Source: Tetracentron sinense (Eukaryota > Streptophyta > Magnoliopsida > Trochodendrales > Trochodendraceae). Taken from it: a stretch of DNA of 64,000 nt. The notes below the pieces were generated by a model. That model saw nothing but the letters and a program-made list of their open reading frames with translations. It ran no database searches and was not told the DNA's origin. The position numbers and the translations under genes were made by a program. Position 1 is the first letter of the stretch; each line of letters opens with the position of its first letter. The stretch covers positions 6,745,072-6,809,071 of the forward strand of contig CM026566.1 of the NCBI GenBank assembly GCA_015143295.1, written 5' to 3'. This document shows positions 12,101-23,000 of this stretch, one piece after another.

Positions 12101-14667
12101 GTAACGGCTATTTTTCAATGGTCATATCTTTCTCAATGCCTCTCCAACGGCTATAATATTGAAAGGGCTATAAAATAGAATGATTTAAGAATTAGAATGA
12201 GATGATCTACAACTCCAATCATTCACTCAAAAGCTTAGATTTCAAATCTATTAAGTTATACCCTAGAATCCTCAAATCTGTTTTAAAGAGTTATTTAACT
12301 CCAATCTTTGGGAGATCTTTTAGTGAGTGTTCAAGTCTTTTATCAGCTCGTCTAAGGAGCAAATTCAGATAGTAAAACACTTCCATATCAAGTGTATGTA
12401 AAATCAAGAATCGGTGGATTCTTGTCCTTGAAGCGGGGAGTTTTGTAAAAGTCAAGAGATGGTGTTCTCTTACAAATAGGCTTGATCTTCGCCCGTAAGA
12501 AGATTTGATAGGCTTGACCTTCGCCCGTAAAGAAGGTTGTAAAGGTTTGATCTTCACCCGGAAGAAGATCGTGCGATTGAGTAAATCGTGGTGAATCCTC
12601 TAGCAGGTATAGCTTGAGGCGGGGATGTAGGCGGGATTGCTGAACCTTGTGAACAATATCTTGTGTTTGCATTCTCTTTCCCTTCTCATTTACTCTATTA
12701 TTCTTATTGATTGTGTAGAATTGCATAATTTATTTCCCTTTTAATTAGTATAATTGAAATTCCGCTTAAGCGATTAGAAAGAAATTTTAAATTGTCATAG
12801 ACCATATTCACCCCCCCACCCCCCCATCTAGGGTTGAATCCTTGGGCAACAACAATGTCCTCAAGTTAGGAAAATTTGGGGATTTGTTTCTATCACGCCT
12901 ATGGGTGCCTTGAGTTTTTCCCCTCAACTTTAAAGATTATCTCTTGTTGGGTACTTAGGGAAGTTGATGCGAAGGCATATGGTGTGGAAGCTTTCGTTGG
13001 GTGCCATCAGTTGGAGTGTGTAGGAGGAGAGGATAGGATAGGATAATGTTTGATGATCTAGCATTTTGTTTTTATAATATATATGTATACACATTTATTG
13101 GGTGTTGTTGCTTAGATATCGATTAGAGAGGATGTAGATGAACCCCAGGTCTTTTTTTGATATCATGAAATCTTCCCCTTTCTTTGTTTCTTTTTTGTTT
13201 TAGCAGCTTGAGTTCACCTATCGGTGAATCCTCATTGAACTCTTTTCTTATTAATTTTATCTTTGATTACTGATTAAAAACAAATATCAAATCTATTACC
13301 TTTACCTACCAATTACTTAATGCTTGTAAAGACTAATGGGTATTCCTATTCCCCACTACAACCCACGATTCTAGCTGCTTGTGACCCTATTAGTATCTCA
13401 ATCCCTAATTCAAATATCATATTTACAAAAAGTAACCTTCTCTTGATACCCCCATTTTCAACACAAAACTTTCAATACCAACTACTTTCAAATCTAGACC
13501 ATCTAAGTAGGCTTTCTTAGGATTAGAAGGGAGTGTTATTTGATAAGTACAGAATTAGAGAAACTTTTAAGAAAGAAACTTTGATGCTTTGATTAAGAAA
13601 ATGGACTGAGTTTTACTTTTAGAATCACATAACCAAAAAGAGTTTGATTAAGTTTTCAAGGATTTATTGTTTTATCAGAAGTTGAATAAGGGAAAAACAT
13701 TTTAACTACTCTCAAAGAAATCCTCTCACAAAGAGATTCTCTCTTACTCATTAGCTATTATCTCCAACATGATCCCCTATCCCAGTTAGTTTATTTCCTG
13801 AACAATTCATGATTTAAAGACATGTACATGTATGTTGGTATACATATCATAGATTACAATGAACATGGATGGTGTAGAAGTCATATAGATCTCTTATCGG
13901 ACAAAACAAATATCGCAATTGGATGAATAATAGCACCGTGACTGATGTATTTGAATTTGTCTAAGTTGAACCTTTTGACTAAGTTGTAAGACTGCACAGA
14001 GTTGTTCTTGCAGTTCAGGCATCTTTCCACCATAGTCCACCATAACTACCGGCCTCAGTCCTGTGCACAACGCCAAGATATCTGCCCAAGAATCCCAAAA
14101 ATTACACAACACCAATGCATAAAAGCTATAGTTTTGAGCTACATACTTCCTTTAGATTTCCCAAACAAAACATAAAAATAAGGAATCAAAAGATTTCACC
14201 ATTAACTTGATCTATATATAAGAAGTAACAAAAGAATCGTGAGCTTTTTCAGTCTACAGCAGACCCAGATCAAATTAATGCAAAATGGCCACAAAAATCT
14301 TGAGTTCGTACAAACCCATTAATGGAAAACAGCTTCTTGTTTAAAGAAGCTAAAATCCTACAAAGTGGACAGAGCAATCAACACCAGAAATACAAAAACT
14401 GTTAAAAAAAAACCAGATAGATATGATTGGAGTTTCCAAATCAGAAGCAAACCCAGAAGGCCGAATCATAAGAATCAAGGAGAAAAACAAAGAGCACATA
14501 TAGAAATTAAGGGAAAAGAGAGACAGTACTAAATTACTAAAAAATTTATGAGAAAAAAAAATACCAATCTCGAGTCGACGCTTCGCTGCGGATTTGAGTC
14601 GCCATTTAATCCGCGAAACACAAGAATCCACCACCTTTAGAGCTTCCTCTAATTCTGCAACCTCCAT
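7274..14667 (-). CDS. DUF4504 (C1orf74/UPF0739-like) protein, four exons, 3' end not found
   Basis: The exons on the minus strand are 14565-14667, 13972-14081, 7611-7760 and 7274-7512. All junctions have GT donors and AG acceptors and the frame is kept (103, 110, 150 and 239 nt), giving about 200 codons. The start is the ATG at 14667. The protein opens MEVAELEEALK, a charged helix, then DILALCTGLRPVVMVDYGG, then VMVIEDMIYLIHVRGLAEH, FFVDLEQDPP, and a fourth exon ending MQDTQVTVPTLNG. From memory this resembles an uncharacterised plant family related to DUF4504. That assignment is not database-checked and no biochemical role is known to me. The fourth exon ends in GG|GTAAAT with no stop, so at least one more exon is expected left of 7274. 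It was not found, so the gene may be disrupted. The third intron is 6.2 kb and full of transposons. Confidence 0.72.
7761..8546. other. Intron 3 of the DUF4504-like gene, left part
   Basis: AT-rich intron sequence. I see no coding or repeat signal beyond short A/T runs. Overlapping ORFs on both strands at 7858-8053 look like chance. Confidence 0.4.
8547..8675. repeat. Tandem duplication in intron
   Basis: Two copies of about 60-65 bp start with CAAAAGATAGCATTGATC and share GCGTTTAATGAAGCA and ACCGAGCATA. The second copy has an insertion of about a dozen bases. Confidence 0.8.
8783..9757. mobile_element. Putative non-autonomous TIR element with palindromic ends
   Basis: The two ends (about 8783-8890 and 9585-9757) carry many inverted copies of AACGGTTTCG / GTTACGTAACG, and the outermost parts are roughly inverted relative to each other. 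The interior is AT-rich with an AT/TG microsatellite. It encodes no transposase. The style fits a MULE- or MITE-like element, but the exact termini and target duplication are unclear. Confidence 0.4.
9074..9115. repeat. (AT)n(TG)n microsatellite
   Basis: A run of AT dinucleotides passing directly into a run of TG dinucleotides. Confidence 0.95.
9870..10110 (+). pseudogene. LINE ORF2 fragment (between RT and zinc-binding domains)
   Basis: One frame reads RRNKNDWEAENLAYLFAKLE and then, after an in-frame stop, RWDPQGKFS. This is the motif pair (RRNLxDWE ... W...GxFSV) between the reverse transcriptase and zf-RVT domains of plant LINE ORF2. The phrase GTGGGATCCTCAAGGCAAG occurs twice (9994 and 10078), showing a small internal duplication. 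It probably belongs to the same LINE as 11236-13040. Confidence 0.6.
10310..10745 (-). pseudogene. LINE reverse transcriptase C-terminal fragment, opposite strand
   Basis: The minus strand, with frame changes, gives LRASFKAKSVWDLVLERV, then SRRIAS and LLSKGGRVVLLRSTI. This is the typical plant LINE stretch after the RT palm (SYLGLPLG-x-W-D-x-V-x-E-R...LSKGGRxTLIKS). It is opposite in orientation to the LINE pieces on either side, so this is a separate insertion or an inverted segment. Confidence 0.65.
11015..11251 (-). other. Unrecognised ORF, 78 codons
   Basis: An open frame in the minus strand inside intron 3, starting MLSGEERNLRW. I do not recognise a domain. It overlaps the start of a plus-strand LINE fragment and is probably a shadow. 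Confidence 0.15.
11236..13040 (+). pseudogene. LINE zf-RVT domain split by a solo LTR
   Basis: Before the LTR the plus strand reads IRDKILIVDHLK ... ANRCFLY, then KKTVDHLLLH. After the LTR (from 12857) it continues CPQVRKIWGFV. Removing the LTR plus one 5-bp duplication gives HLLLHCPQVRKIW, the zf-RVT signature of plant LINE ORF2. The fragment carries frameshifts and stops and decays by about 13040. Confidence 0.75.
11363..12851 (+). mobile_element. Solo LTR, 1489 bp, probably SIRE/Maximus-type copia
   Basis: Begins TGTTAGCC and ends GGGCAACA. The flanking 5-bp duplications are ACATT (11358-11362) and ACAAT (12852-12856), one substitution apart. No primer site or internal region is present, so it looks like a solo LTR left by recombination. 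The end (CACCCCCCC..., then TCCTTGGGCAAC) resembles long LTRs of SIRE-type copia elements. The tripled 'TTCGCCCGTAA' phrase at 12485-12560 is a local repeat. Confidence 0.8.
13041..13971. other. Intron 3 of the DUF4504-like gene, right part
   Basis: No gene or clear repeat; AT-rich with several poly-T runs. A GGATA repeat lies at 13030-13045. Confidence 0.4.
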
Positions 14668-14804
14668 TCAGAAATTTTTGAAGAAAATCAGGCTATTTTC
14701 TTTTTGCTCTCGCCTTCATGGATTTTGAAGCATATTGTGAAAATCAGATCACAGAACTCTCGCTGAGTACTCACGAATCGGATCGGCCTATGGGTATACT
14801 CTCG

Positions 14805-14812
14805 TATATATA
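14805..14812 (-). promoter_or_regulatory. Probable TATA box of the DUF4504-like gene
   Basis: TATATATA on the minus strand, about 140 bp upstream of the ATG at 14667. That leaves a normal short 5' leader if transcription starts near 14780. No other promoter element is claimed. Confidence 0.45.
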
Positions 14813-14815
14813 CTC

Positions 14816-15091
14816 CTAATCATAACCGTATATAACTAATCAATTTACTCGGTTAATTTTTGAAAATATTTTTTTTATAAAACTTATATTATTTAACCAT
14901 AGAGATAAATTGATCTTAATGACAGTTAATCGGTGTCAAATATGACACGTTGTGATCTGTACATTCATGCACGGAAGGGGTGATACATGTGCATGCATAC
15001 TATCACCTCTTTGTTTTAGTGCTTCCCACGTGTTATTTATTAAAGAGGTGATGCCCAAGAGTAATTTTGAAACATCTACCATAAATAATTA
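14816..15091. other. Upstream spacer
   Basis: AT-rich sequence upstream of the DUF4504-like gene, up to the Helitron-like array. Nothing assignable. Confidence 0.4.
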
Positions 15092-16423
15092 CTAGCAAAC
15101 ACCCCGTACGATGCACAGGAGTGAAAAAGATTATAAATTATTTAGTATCAACAAAATTCTCCTTAATTAGATTAGACAAAATAAGTTTTTAAATAAATTA
15201 AATTGTGATTAAAAAAATGTGCATATATATAAGGAAGCATCGTTTATTATAAATCAAATAACACCGATTATGTTTGAATAGAATGATCCGGCTATAATGA
15301 TTTTGGGGGTTTACCATCTTTGTTTTGTGAACTCGAAGAAAGATATCTTTAGTGAGTCTCACCATGTAGAAAATAAATAATAATTTAGTAACAACAAAGG
15401 GTAAAAATTGATTAATGCCTTTGTGAATGTTTGACCTCATGTGATGCACTGGAGTGAAAAAGATTATAAATCGTTTAGTATCAACAAAATTTCTCCTTAA
15501 TTAGATTAGACAAAATAAGTTTTTGAATAAATTACATTGTGATTAAAAAAAGGTGCATATGTATAAGGAAGCAATCGTTTATCATAAACCAAATAACATT
15601 GATTATGTTTGAATAGAATAATCTGGCTATAATGATTTTGGGGTTTACCATCTTTGTTTTGTGAACTCGGAGAAAGATATCTTTAGTGAGTCTCACCATG
15701 TAGGAAATAAACAATAATTTAGTAACAACAAGGTAAAAATTGATTGCCTTTGTGAATGTTTGACCATGTGCGATGCATAGGAGTGAAAAAGACTATAAAT
15801 CGTTTAGTATCAACAAAATTTCTCCTTAATTAGCTTAGACAAAATAAGTTTTTGAATAAATTACATTGTGATTTTAAAAAGGTGCATATATATATAAGGA
15901 AGCAATCGTTTATTATAAACTAAATAACATTGATTATGTTTGAATAGAATAATCCGACTATAATGATTTTGGGGGTTTACCATCTTTGTTTTGTGAACTC
16001 GGAGTATCTTTAGTGAGTCTCACCATGTACGAAATAAACAATAATTTAGTAACAACAAAGGGTAAAAATTGATTGCCTTTGTGAATGTTTGACCCGTGCG
16101 ATGCACAGGAGTGAAAAAGACTATAAATTGTTTAGTATGAACAAAATTTCTCCTTAATTAGATTAGAGAAAATAAGTTTTTGAATAAATTACATTGTGAT
16201 TAAAAAAAGGTGCATATATATAAGGAAGCAATCGTTTATTATAAACCAAATAACATTGATTATGTTTGAATAGAATAATCTGGCTATAATGATTTTGGGG
16301 GTTTACCATCTTTGTTTTGTAAACTCAGATAAAGATATCTTTAGTGAGTCTCACCATATAGGAAATAAACAATAATTTAGTAACAACAAAGGGTAAAAAT
16401 TGATTGCCTTTGTGAATGTTTGA
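15092..16423 (-). mobile_element. Helitron-like array, four tandem units of about 330 bp
   Basis: Four head-to-tail units (anchors at 15121, 15454, 15783 and 16111; periods 333, 329 and 328 bp) are about 90% alike by eye. On the minus strand a unit starts TCAAACATTCAC and ends with the hairpin CTGTGCATCG(T/C)ACGGG. The leftmost unit ends CTAG|T about 10 nt after the hairpin. TC at the 5' end, a 3' hairpin and CTAG before T are Helitron hallmarks. No Rep/helicase is present, so it is non-autonomous. Internal units join hairpin directly to the next TC without CTAG. Confidence 0.6.
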
Positions 16424-17439
16424 AAGCAAGTATGTAACGTGCATATATAAAATGAAATTCTATTCTGATTGACAACTCCAAGTGAGACTGATATACACGC
16501 CATTTGATGTTAGTGGAGTATTTTGCGATTATTGGACCGTCAACCATCGAAGAAATGACCCACCAAATGAACAGTTAAGATCAATGATTTAATATATCAC
16601 AAGCACATAGTAAGATCAAGAGAAATATATATGGGAATTTAAAGAAGTGTGGTTGCTTAGATTTCCAGAGAATACCTCCCGCTTGCTTATGTTCGTGTTC
16701 TTCCTCTCTCTAAGCATGACTCAAACTATCCACCTCCCTATTGCAATAATCACATAAGAAAATGTAGCAAACCATTACCTATCATAACAACTTAAATGGT
16801 TAAACCTCAGAGTCGAATCATCTCAACCGTTGATCATCTTCTAAATACTATTTTATTTACCTATTTGGAAAAATAGGAAGAAGCATGAAACAGGAGGTGA
16901 TGCTCTTTTTGAAGGAGTTAATCCCTGTACATGGTTTCAGAGTACATGCAACAGGGATTACAAGGTTACACGACTGTAAATTTCATTTTTAGTCCTCTAA
17001 ATTTTCTTGGTTACACGACTGTAGTTCTTTAAATAGTGCCAAAAAAATGCAGCAATAACCTAGCCCACTTTAAGGCCGAGTCTGTGAGAGGCAAAGCGTC
17101 CTGTGTGCAAGTCCAAAAGGAAAAAGGCCGAGTGAGAGAGGCATAGGCATTCAAAGATTGTTGAACAGGAAGGCATACACCACAAAGGCATTCCGAGGTT
17201 GCTACGCAGGAAGGCAAACACCACAAAAGAAGAAATTAGAATTGAGATGTGTAACATAAAAATATGGTGAGAACTTGTAGCTTTGGATGATAACCAACAT
17301 TCAGAGGCCACCATTCTAAAGAAAGAGCAATAGTGATGGCGGGGCAGTATGATCACATTTTTTCAAAGTAACTGTGACTCAAAAAGATTGCTAGACACAC
17401 CCAAAATCAAACAAAAAAAGTGGACAGAGAGATGTAGGA
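16424..17439. other. Spacer without gene
   Basis: No recognisable gene. Includes a 41-bp tandem duplication at 17146-17227 (GGCATTC...ACCACAAA twice). The ORFs on the minus strand here are produced by that duplication. Confidence 0.4.
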
Positions 17440-18344
17440 GGAATTATTCATTGATGGTGCTTCCAAAGGCGAAATGTTACTTCTCTTATTCATGCTATTA
17501 CAAAAAAGGTTAGTGAGATCCATTACATAACTGCTAATTTGGATTTTGATCTATCTCCTTTATTCCCATCATCTGTCCCTACTATCAGTAAATTCAGGAT
17601 GATGCTGGTGAATTGGTTTTTCCCTCATCCAGCTAAATTTTTAAGTTAAACATTGATGGTGCTTCCAAAGGCAATCCAAGTAATGCCGGAGGGGGGGGTG
17701 GTATTATTAGAGATCACAGGTAATTTGGTTGCTGGATTTTTTGCTTCCTATAGTTGTTGCTCCAATTTTATTGCTGAAACTAGAGCCCTCCTGGATGGTT
17801 TAAGTCTATGTAAGAGACTTCATCTTTCCAATGCGATCATTGAATCTGATTCTCAGTGTTTAGTTGACGAATGGAATGGTAGAGCTTTGAAGAACTGGAA
17901 ATCTTGGTATTGGAATAAAAAAATCAAACTTTTATTATCTGATGGTTTCTCTCTAAATCACATTTTTAGAGAAGTGAATGCAGTGGCTGATGCGCTTGCT
18001 AATATTGGATGTTCGTTACTTGCTTCGGGTTCTCTTACCATGCATGATCCTATTCCAAGCAAAATAAAAGCTCTTATTCAGTTGGATAAAGAAGGTTTAG
18101 GTAGTCTCAAAAAAGTTCGCAATTAAGTTTGTTTATTTATATTTGTTTTTTTGTTGTCAATAGGAGCATTTGTCTCCCCCCATTGTATCTGTAGGGGTAA
18201 GGTTTTATGTCCCCCCCTATAATGTCTGTTGGATTTGATTATATGTCCCCCCCCCCCCCCCCAATTTTAATTTTATTTAATAAAACTAGTAGGGGTCTGC
18301 CAAACCCCCCTCTCCTCCTGAGAGGTTTTATTTTTTATTTTTTA
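17440..18344 (+). mobile_element. LINE 3' end (RNase H, 3' UTR)
   Basis: A 5'-truncated LINE. The coding part ends at 18126 and is followed by a T- and C-rich 3' UTR with C runs up to about 18, then an A/T-rich tail (18320-18344). A short piece of the RNase H start (GATGGTGCTTCCAAAGGC) also occurs at 17454, about 200 bp before the main copy, so the 5' junction is rearranged. Confidence 0.65.
17640..18126 (+). pseudogene. LINE RNase H domain (RVT_3 type), frameshifted
   Basis: The first part reads LNIDGASKGNPSNAGGGGG and the second, in another frame, GNLVAGFFASYS ... IIESDSQCLVDEWNG ... REVNAVADALANIG, then a stop at 18126. This is a plant LINE RNase H with D (IDGAS), E (AETRALLDGL), D (IESDSQ) and D (ADALAN), so all four carboxylates are visible. 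The frame breaks inside the run of eight or more G near 17691-17700. The RNase H degrades the RNA template during target-primed reverse transcription. Confidence 0.8.
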
Positions 18345-18683
18345 AAAAGTGGGGCTACCATCAAGGAAGTTTTGTTAGGAGCCGGATTTTTGTTGATATT
18401 TCTAAACCGCTTAAAAGTTGGTTGTCGGTTACTCATAAAACCAATAACAAAGTTGTCATTATTGAGCTTAAGTATGAAAGAATGCCGAACTTCTGTTATC
18501 AGTGTGGGGTCATTGGCCATGCAGCTAGAAATTGTGAGATTTCTCTCTCGTTATCCCGAGGGGCACATGAAATGGTAAAACAATAATACGCTGAATTTGG
18601 GCCTTGGTTAAGGGCGGAACTTAAGTTGTTGAGAACTCCGGAAGGTAAGGAGGATCTTGAAGGGGGATCCGGATAAAAAAATA
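18345..18683 (+). pseudogene. LINE ORF1 fragment with CCHC zinc knuckle
   Basis: The plus strand reads PLKSWLSVTHKTNNKVVIIE, YERMPNFCYQCGVIGHAARNC, then LRAELKLLRTPEG. The C-x2-C-x4-H-x4-C knuckle is complete (CYQCGVIGHAARNC). This is the zf-CCHC_4 part of plant LINE ORF1, an RNA-binding protein. The preceding DUF4283 domain is absent. An in-frame TAA follows the knuckle. The frame reaches the LTR C junction as GSG-stop-KNI. Confidence 0.8.
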
Positions 18684-20882
18684 TGCGGAAACTGGATCCC
18701 CTAGAACTTTACACCATAAAATGCATAAAAATTATCTAAAAGTTTTAGTTATATCACATCGGTGAATGATGTTCACCGGTGAAGCTTAAATCCACTCGAA
18801 CCGTCAAAACTCTTTATAGAGATTTCTCGAAGAAATACTTAAAGCTCGATCCTTGTTCTTCGCTATCCCCATGAAGCTTTAGAATCTCCTTTTGAAATTG
18901 TTGAAGAAAGAGGAAGAAGATGGAGTAATGGTGTAGACTTTCTATCACCAAAAACCTAAGGTTCAAAACCCTAGAATTGAAAAACCTAACTTGGATGCAC
19001 CTTGTAGCTCACGAAAATCCATAGAGATACTCCCTAGGGGCTCACGGTTTGGAGAGAGAGAGAAAAAAAATTATGGAGAATCTTACTTTATGGTCAAGGG
19101 TGTTGGGGTATTTATAGGATTTAGATCATATCCTAATCCAATTACACCTTATCCCTTAGGAATTATTAATTAATAATAATTCTTACTATTAATTAATTAA
19201 AACTCCTAGTTTATTTATAACTACTTTAGTTATATAAATCCTTCTAATTAAAGAATCCTTTTCCAAAAGGGATTCCTTAAATAAAGGGATTAGTCAACAA
19301 CCAACATAAGAGAGGAATCCTAGTCAAACTAGGAAACCATAACCAAAAAACGGGGAGGGGGGGCACGTGAGTTTTGGGGAGTTAAAACTCTTAGTTGTAA
19401 TCCAATTACAACTTCGTCTTAATCTTTCTTGCATTCCAACCATTGGAATTTAATTCTATAATTAAAAGAATTATTATTCAAGTAACTAAGTCCTAATCCA
19501 ATTAGGATTACTAAAGTGGGTTCCCCACCCTAGGGTTTAAACCCATGGGCATGGGCCCACATTAAAAGTCCATTCTTAATGAGTTTATGGATATGGGTCA
19601 AACCCATTTCCCCTTTAATTAGGTTAATTAAATAATTACTAATATAATGTCTAGATTTAAATTAACAATTAATTTAAACCATAGATTAACTTTTAATCTA
19701 TTTAATCAATGATTAACATTTAATTATTTAGATAATTGATTAACTTTTAATCAATTTATGAGCTTGTATTTCTTATGTGAGCATCTCCACAGATTGCTCT
19801 GGGACATTCTTACACTGGCTTACCCAATGTTATCTTATTGACCCTAAATAGGAATTACATTGGAATTGCAAGTGACGTGAGATATCCATGTTGCAATTGA
19901 ATCCCAGTGTATGAACATTAACCAATACGAATCCCGCCACATGAACTTTTAAATTCGATTTATCCTTCCAAATACATTATCCCTAATGGCCTTTGAGATT
20001 TTTAATACTATCTAACTCATAGCCCATTGCATATCATCTGGGTTTTCAAGACGTCTGATTAAGCCATGAGAAACAATTTCTCATGAAAAATATTTTGAAA
20101 AAATCATTTTATAAGTATAATATCTTTTAATAAAAGTATATTTCAAAACTTATTTTGATTTCAAAATTACCTGTGCAAGATTTATACTTAATCAATTGTC
20201 TTACCCGGAGCTTGGATAATCTCTCAAATTAATGAGCATGGATTTCTTGTTTGAAATTCAGCATGACTCGAACAACTTTCTGACTATCCAACTGTCACTG
20301 TTTCATATTTTCTAAGGTAGAAAATACTTTGGTGGAATCAAAATAATCAGATCATTGCTCACTCATAAATGAACTCATCAGATCTAAGGATCATCGAAAT
20401 TGTTCAATGTGAATGAGAGACTAACTATCTGATAGTATGTTTATACAAGAGGTCTCTTATTAAATGCAATCAGTCAGTGTACATTTAAGCACCCATATGC
20501 TGATGTGTAGTCTCCACTACAATAGTTCGAGATAAAAATACATCTCAACTATTAAGAACATCTTAGCACTCTGGCAGCCATATAAGTGAAGTATCCAGCT
20601 TCTGTAACGCCCCAAAATACCCCTAGGAGTTAGGATACTTTGGCGACGTGACCTAACCTTAAATCAACCTGCAAAACACCCACAGAGCATATACAATAGA
20701 GATGACAACGGAAACATAACTATAAAACACATCGGAAGTCTAACAACCTCTAAGTATATACACATGGTCCAAGTTTAATACAAAGAAATCAAAACAAGGA
20801 AAGTGCGGACATGCCTGCCAAAATACATGGATATAATCACTCATGCTCACCCACAGCTAATCCACTCAGAATCTAACACCAC

Positions 20883-21002
20883 CTACTGATAACCCTCTAC
20901 GGGAGGTTCCTCCAAAGGTTCCTCGACGTACTCCTCCTCCACCCATGGGCCAGGAGCACAAACATCAAATGGAGCAGCAGCTCCCTCAGAACCTGCCGAC
21001 AT
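20883..21002 (-). CDS. Conserved 39-codon ORF in LTR A
   Basis: ATG at 21002 to TAG at 20883. The peptide starts MSAGSEGAAAPFDVCAPGPW and continues with an acidic tail rich in VEEE/EEP and ending GYQ. LTR B encodes the same peptide at 52287-52406 with one amino-acid change (Ala to Thr at residue 10) and six silent third-position changes. That ratio suggests selection on the peptide. A possible splice acceptor (TCGGCAG|GT) lies just inside the start, so it could instead be the last exon of a longer protein. No known domain recognised. Confidence 0.5.
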   Translation of the reverse strand: MSAGSEGAAAPFDVCAPGPWVEEEYVEEPLEEPPVEGYQ

Positions 21003-21349
21003 AAGAAGTACGGCTGAGCATGGAATACTCAGCGGGTACTAAATACTAACTAACAATCATAGTATACAGATAGCATACATAAAGTAGGAAACAAATTTCA
21101 TATATAGAATAGGAACAATTTATATCATACAAGGAAGTAAAGCAATTTATATTCATGCTTGCATTCAAAAAGACTGATAAAATCCTTGAAAACATCGTGC
21201 ACTTGACTTGACTTGAAATACCCTTTGCGTGATTGAGAACTTGTTAACCGTGCCATGCTTGTCATGCTTGCATCATGCGTGTCATGTCGTGTCATGCGTG
21301 TCATGCGAGTATCATGCTTGCTTGTTCATAATTTAAACATGTTCACATG

Positions 21350-21825
21350 CCTAGTTGCCGTTCATAGTCCGTCGCAACTAGTACCCTATATGCAGATGGG
21401 TATGCCTAGTTGCCGTTCATAGCCCGTCGCAACTAGCATCCATGCAGAATGTGAATGCCTAGTTGCCGTTCATAGCCCGTCGCAACTAGCATCCATGCGG
21501 AATGTGAATGCCTAGTTGCCGTTCATAGCCCGTTGCAACTAGCGTCCATGCGGAATGTGAATGCCTAGTTGCCGTTCATATCCCGTCGCAACTAGCGTCC
21601 ATGCGGAATGTGAATGCCTAGTTGCCGTTCATAGCCCATCGCAACTAGCGTCCACGCGGAATGTGAATGCCTAGTTGCCGTTCATAGCCCGTCGCAACTA
21701 GCGTCCATGCGGAATGTGAATGCCTAGTTGTCGTTCATAGCCCGTCGCAACTAGCGTCCATGCGGAATGTGAATGCCTAGTTGCCGTTCATAGTCCATCG
21801 CAACTAGCATCCATGCGTGATGTGT
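21350..21825. repeat. 53-bp minisatellite, nine copies, hairpin-forming units
   Basis: Copies start at about 21350, 21404, 21458, 21511, 21564, 21617, 21670, 21723 and 21776. Each contains CTAGTTGC and GCAACTAG as perfect 8-bp inverted arms about 15 nt apart. A few substitutions between copies, none breaking the arms in those I checked. Confidence 0.9.
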
Positions 21826-22804
21826 GATGCTATGCTATGCGTGTCATGCGATGCTATGCATGTCATGCGAGAGGATGGGAGACCTTTCCCTATGCAATGC
21901 ATGATTGTCTTGCCCTTGTCAAAAGCGAAGTGAAACATATCTTAGGATATGCCCCACCTCTACGTCCCATACTTAAAACATCGGTAAATCACGTCATTTC
22001 ATGCGTGCTCGTGAGATCGTGTGCATACTTGCATTTGGAATTAAATACGGCAATTTGGGGTAATTCACAAAGCATAGCATATAGCAATTTAAGTGAGTAA
22101 TAATCTACGCATTTTAAGAAATGTAGGAAACACACTATCATGAACCCTAACAATTTAAAGAGCAATCAAGCGTGGGTTCCCTTAATTTATCATTTATTTT
22201 GTTCACCTTGGCATTTTATCAAACATGGGGTGTGTTCATTATTCACTTAAACCTAGATCATGCTTTTCTAGGTGGGTTATGCTCACATCACACTTGTATG
22301 TTCATTATTAGTACAATGCACTTTCTCATTCGTTCCTCACATCATCCACACCGCATCCATTCGCCAACATCCATCTCCATTCACCATTCATACCACCAAT
22401 CTCATAACACATATATATGTGAAGGAAAACAAGGAGAAACAAAGGAAAAAGGGGAGCTATAACTAGGAGGGTAGTAAGAAGTACCGACCTTGACAAAAGA
22501 GGGAAGGAATCCCCTTCCAAAATGCACGTAAGTTGCTGCCCTAGCTTGGAACACGAGCTCCACGAATGCTTGAACCGAAATCTTGAAGAAATCGGGCTTG
22601 AGGTTGATCTAGGGTTTCAAAACCCTTTGATTTCTCTCCAAAATGGAAACCTAGGTTTTGGAAAACCTTCTCCTTTCTCTCTATCTCTCAAAAGACTCTA
22701 AGGGTTGTGTATGAACCCTCAAATGATCGGGCAAAGCCTTTAAGGTATGAGTGAAATGCCTAAAAGACGAAAACACCCTTAATGAAATTTCTGCAAAAAC
22801 ACGA

Positions 22805-23000
22805 GGACCGAGCGATCGGTGGTTATGACCGATCGATCGGTTGCCTACCGAGCGATCGGTGTTTATGACCGATCGACCGGTCAAAAACTCACTATCTGGA
22901 AAATTTCCCCATACAAAATTTCTGACCGTGCGATAGCTACCGATCGATCGGTTATGGACCGATCGATCGCTGACTGGACCGAGCGATCGGTGCTCTATAT
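22805..23000. repeat. Palindrome-rich array in LTR A
   Basis: About eight ACCGATCGATCGGT or ACCGAGCGATCGGT palindromes and near-palindromes, separated by short spacers such as TTATG. It occupies the same place in the LTR as the unrelated CACCACGAGTTG array in LTR B. Confidence 0.8.

Noticed and set aside
16990-17356. Minus-strand Cys-rich ORFs (65 and 98 codons)
   Set aside because: The Cys-rich look comes from a 41-bp duplication; no signal peptide context or homology.
21229-21330. GTCATGC-rich stretch as a regulatory array
   Set aside because: Short degenerate words next to the minisatellite; probably decayed array edges.
21350-21825. Palindromic repeat array as a possible CRISPR
   Set aside because: There are no unique spacers; units are contiguous 53-bp copies inside a solo LTR.
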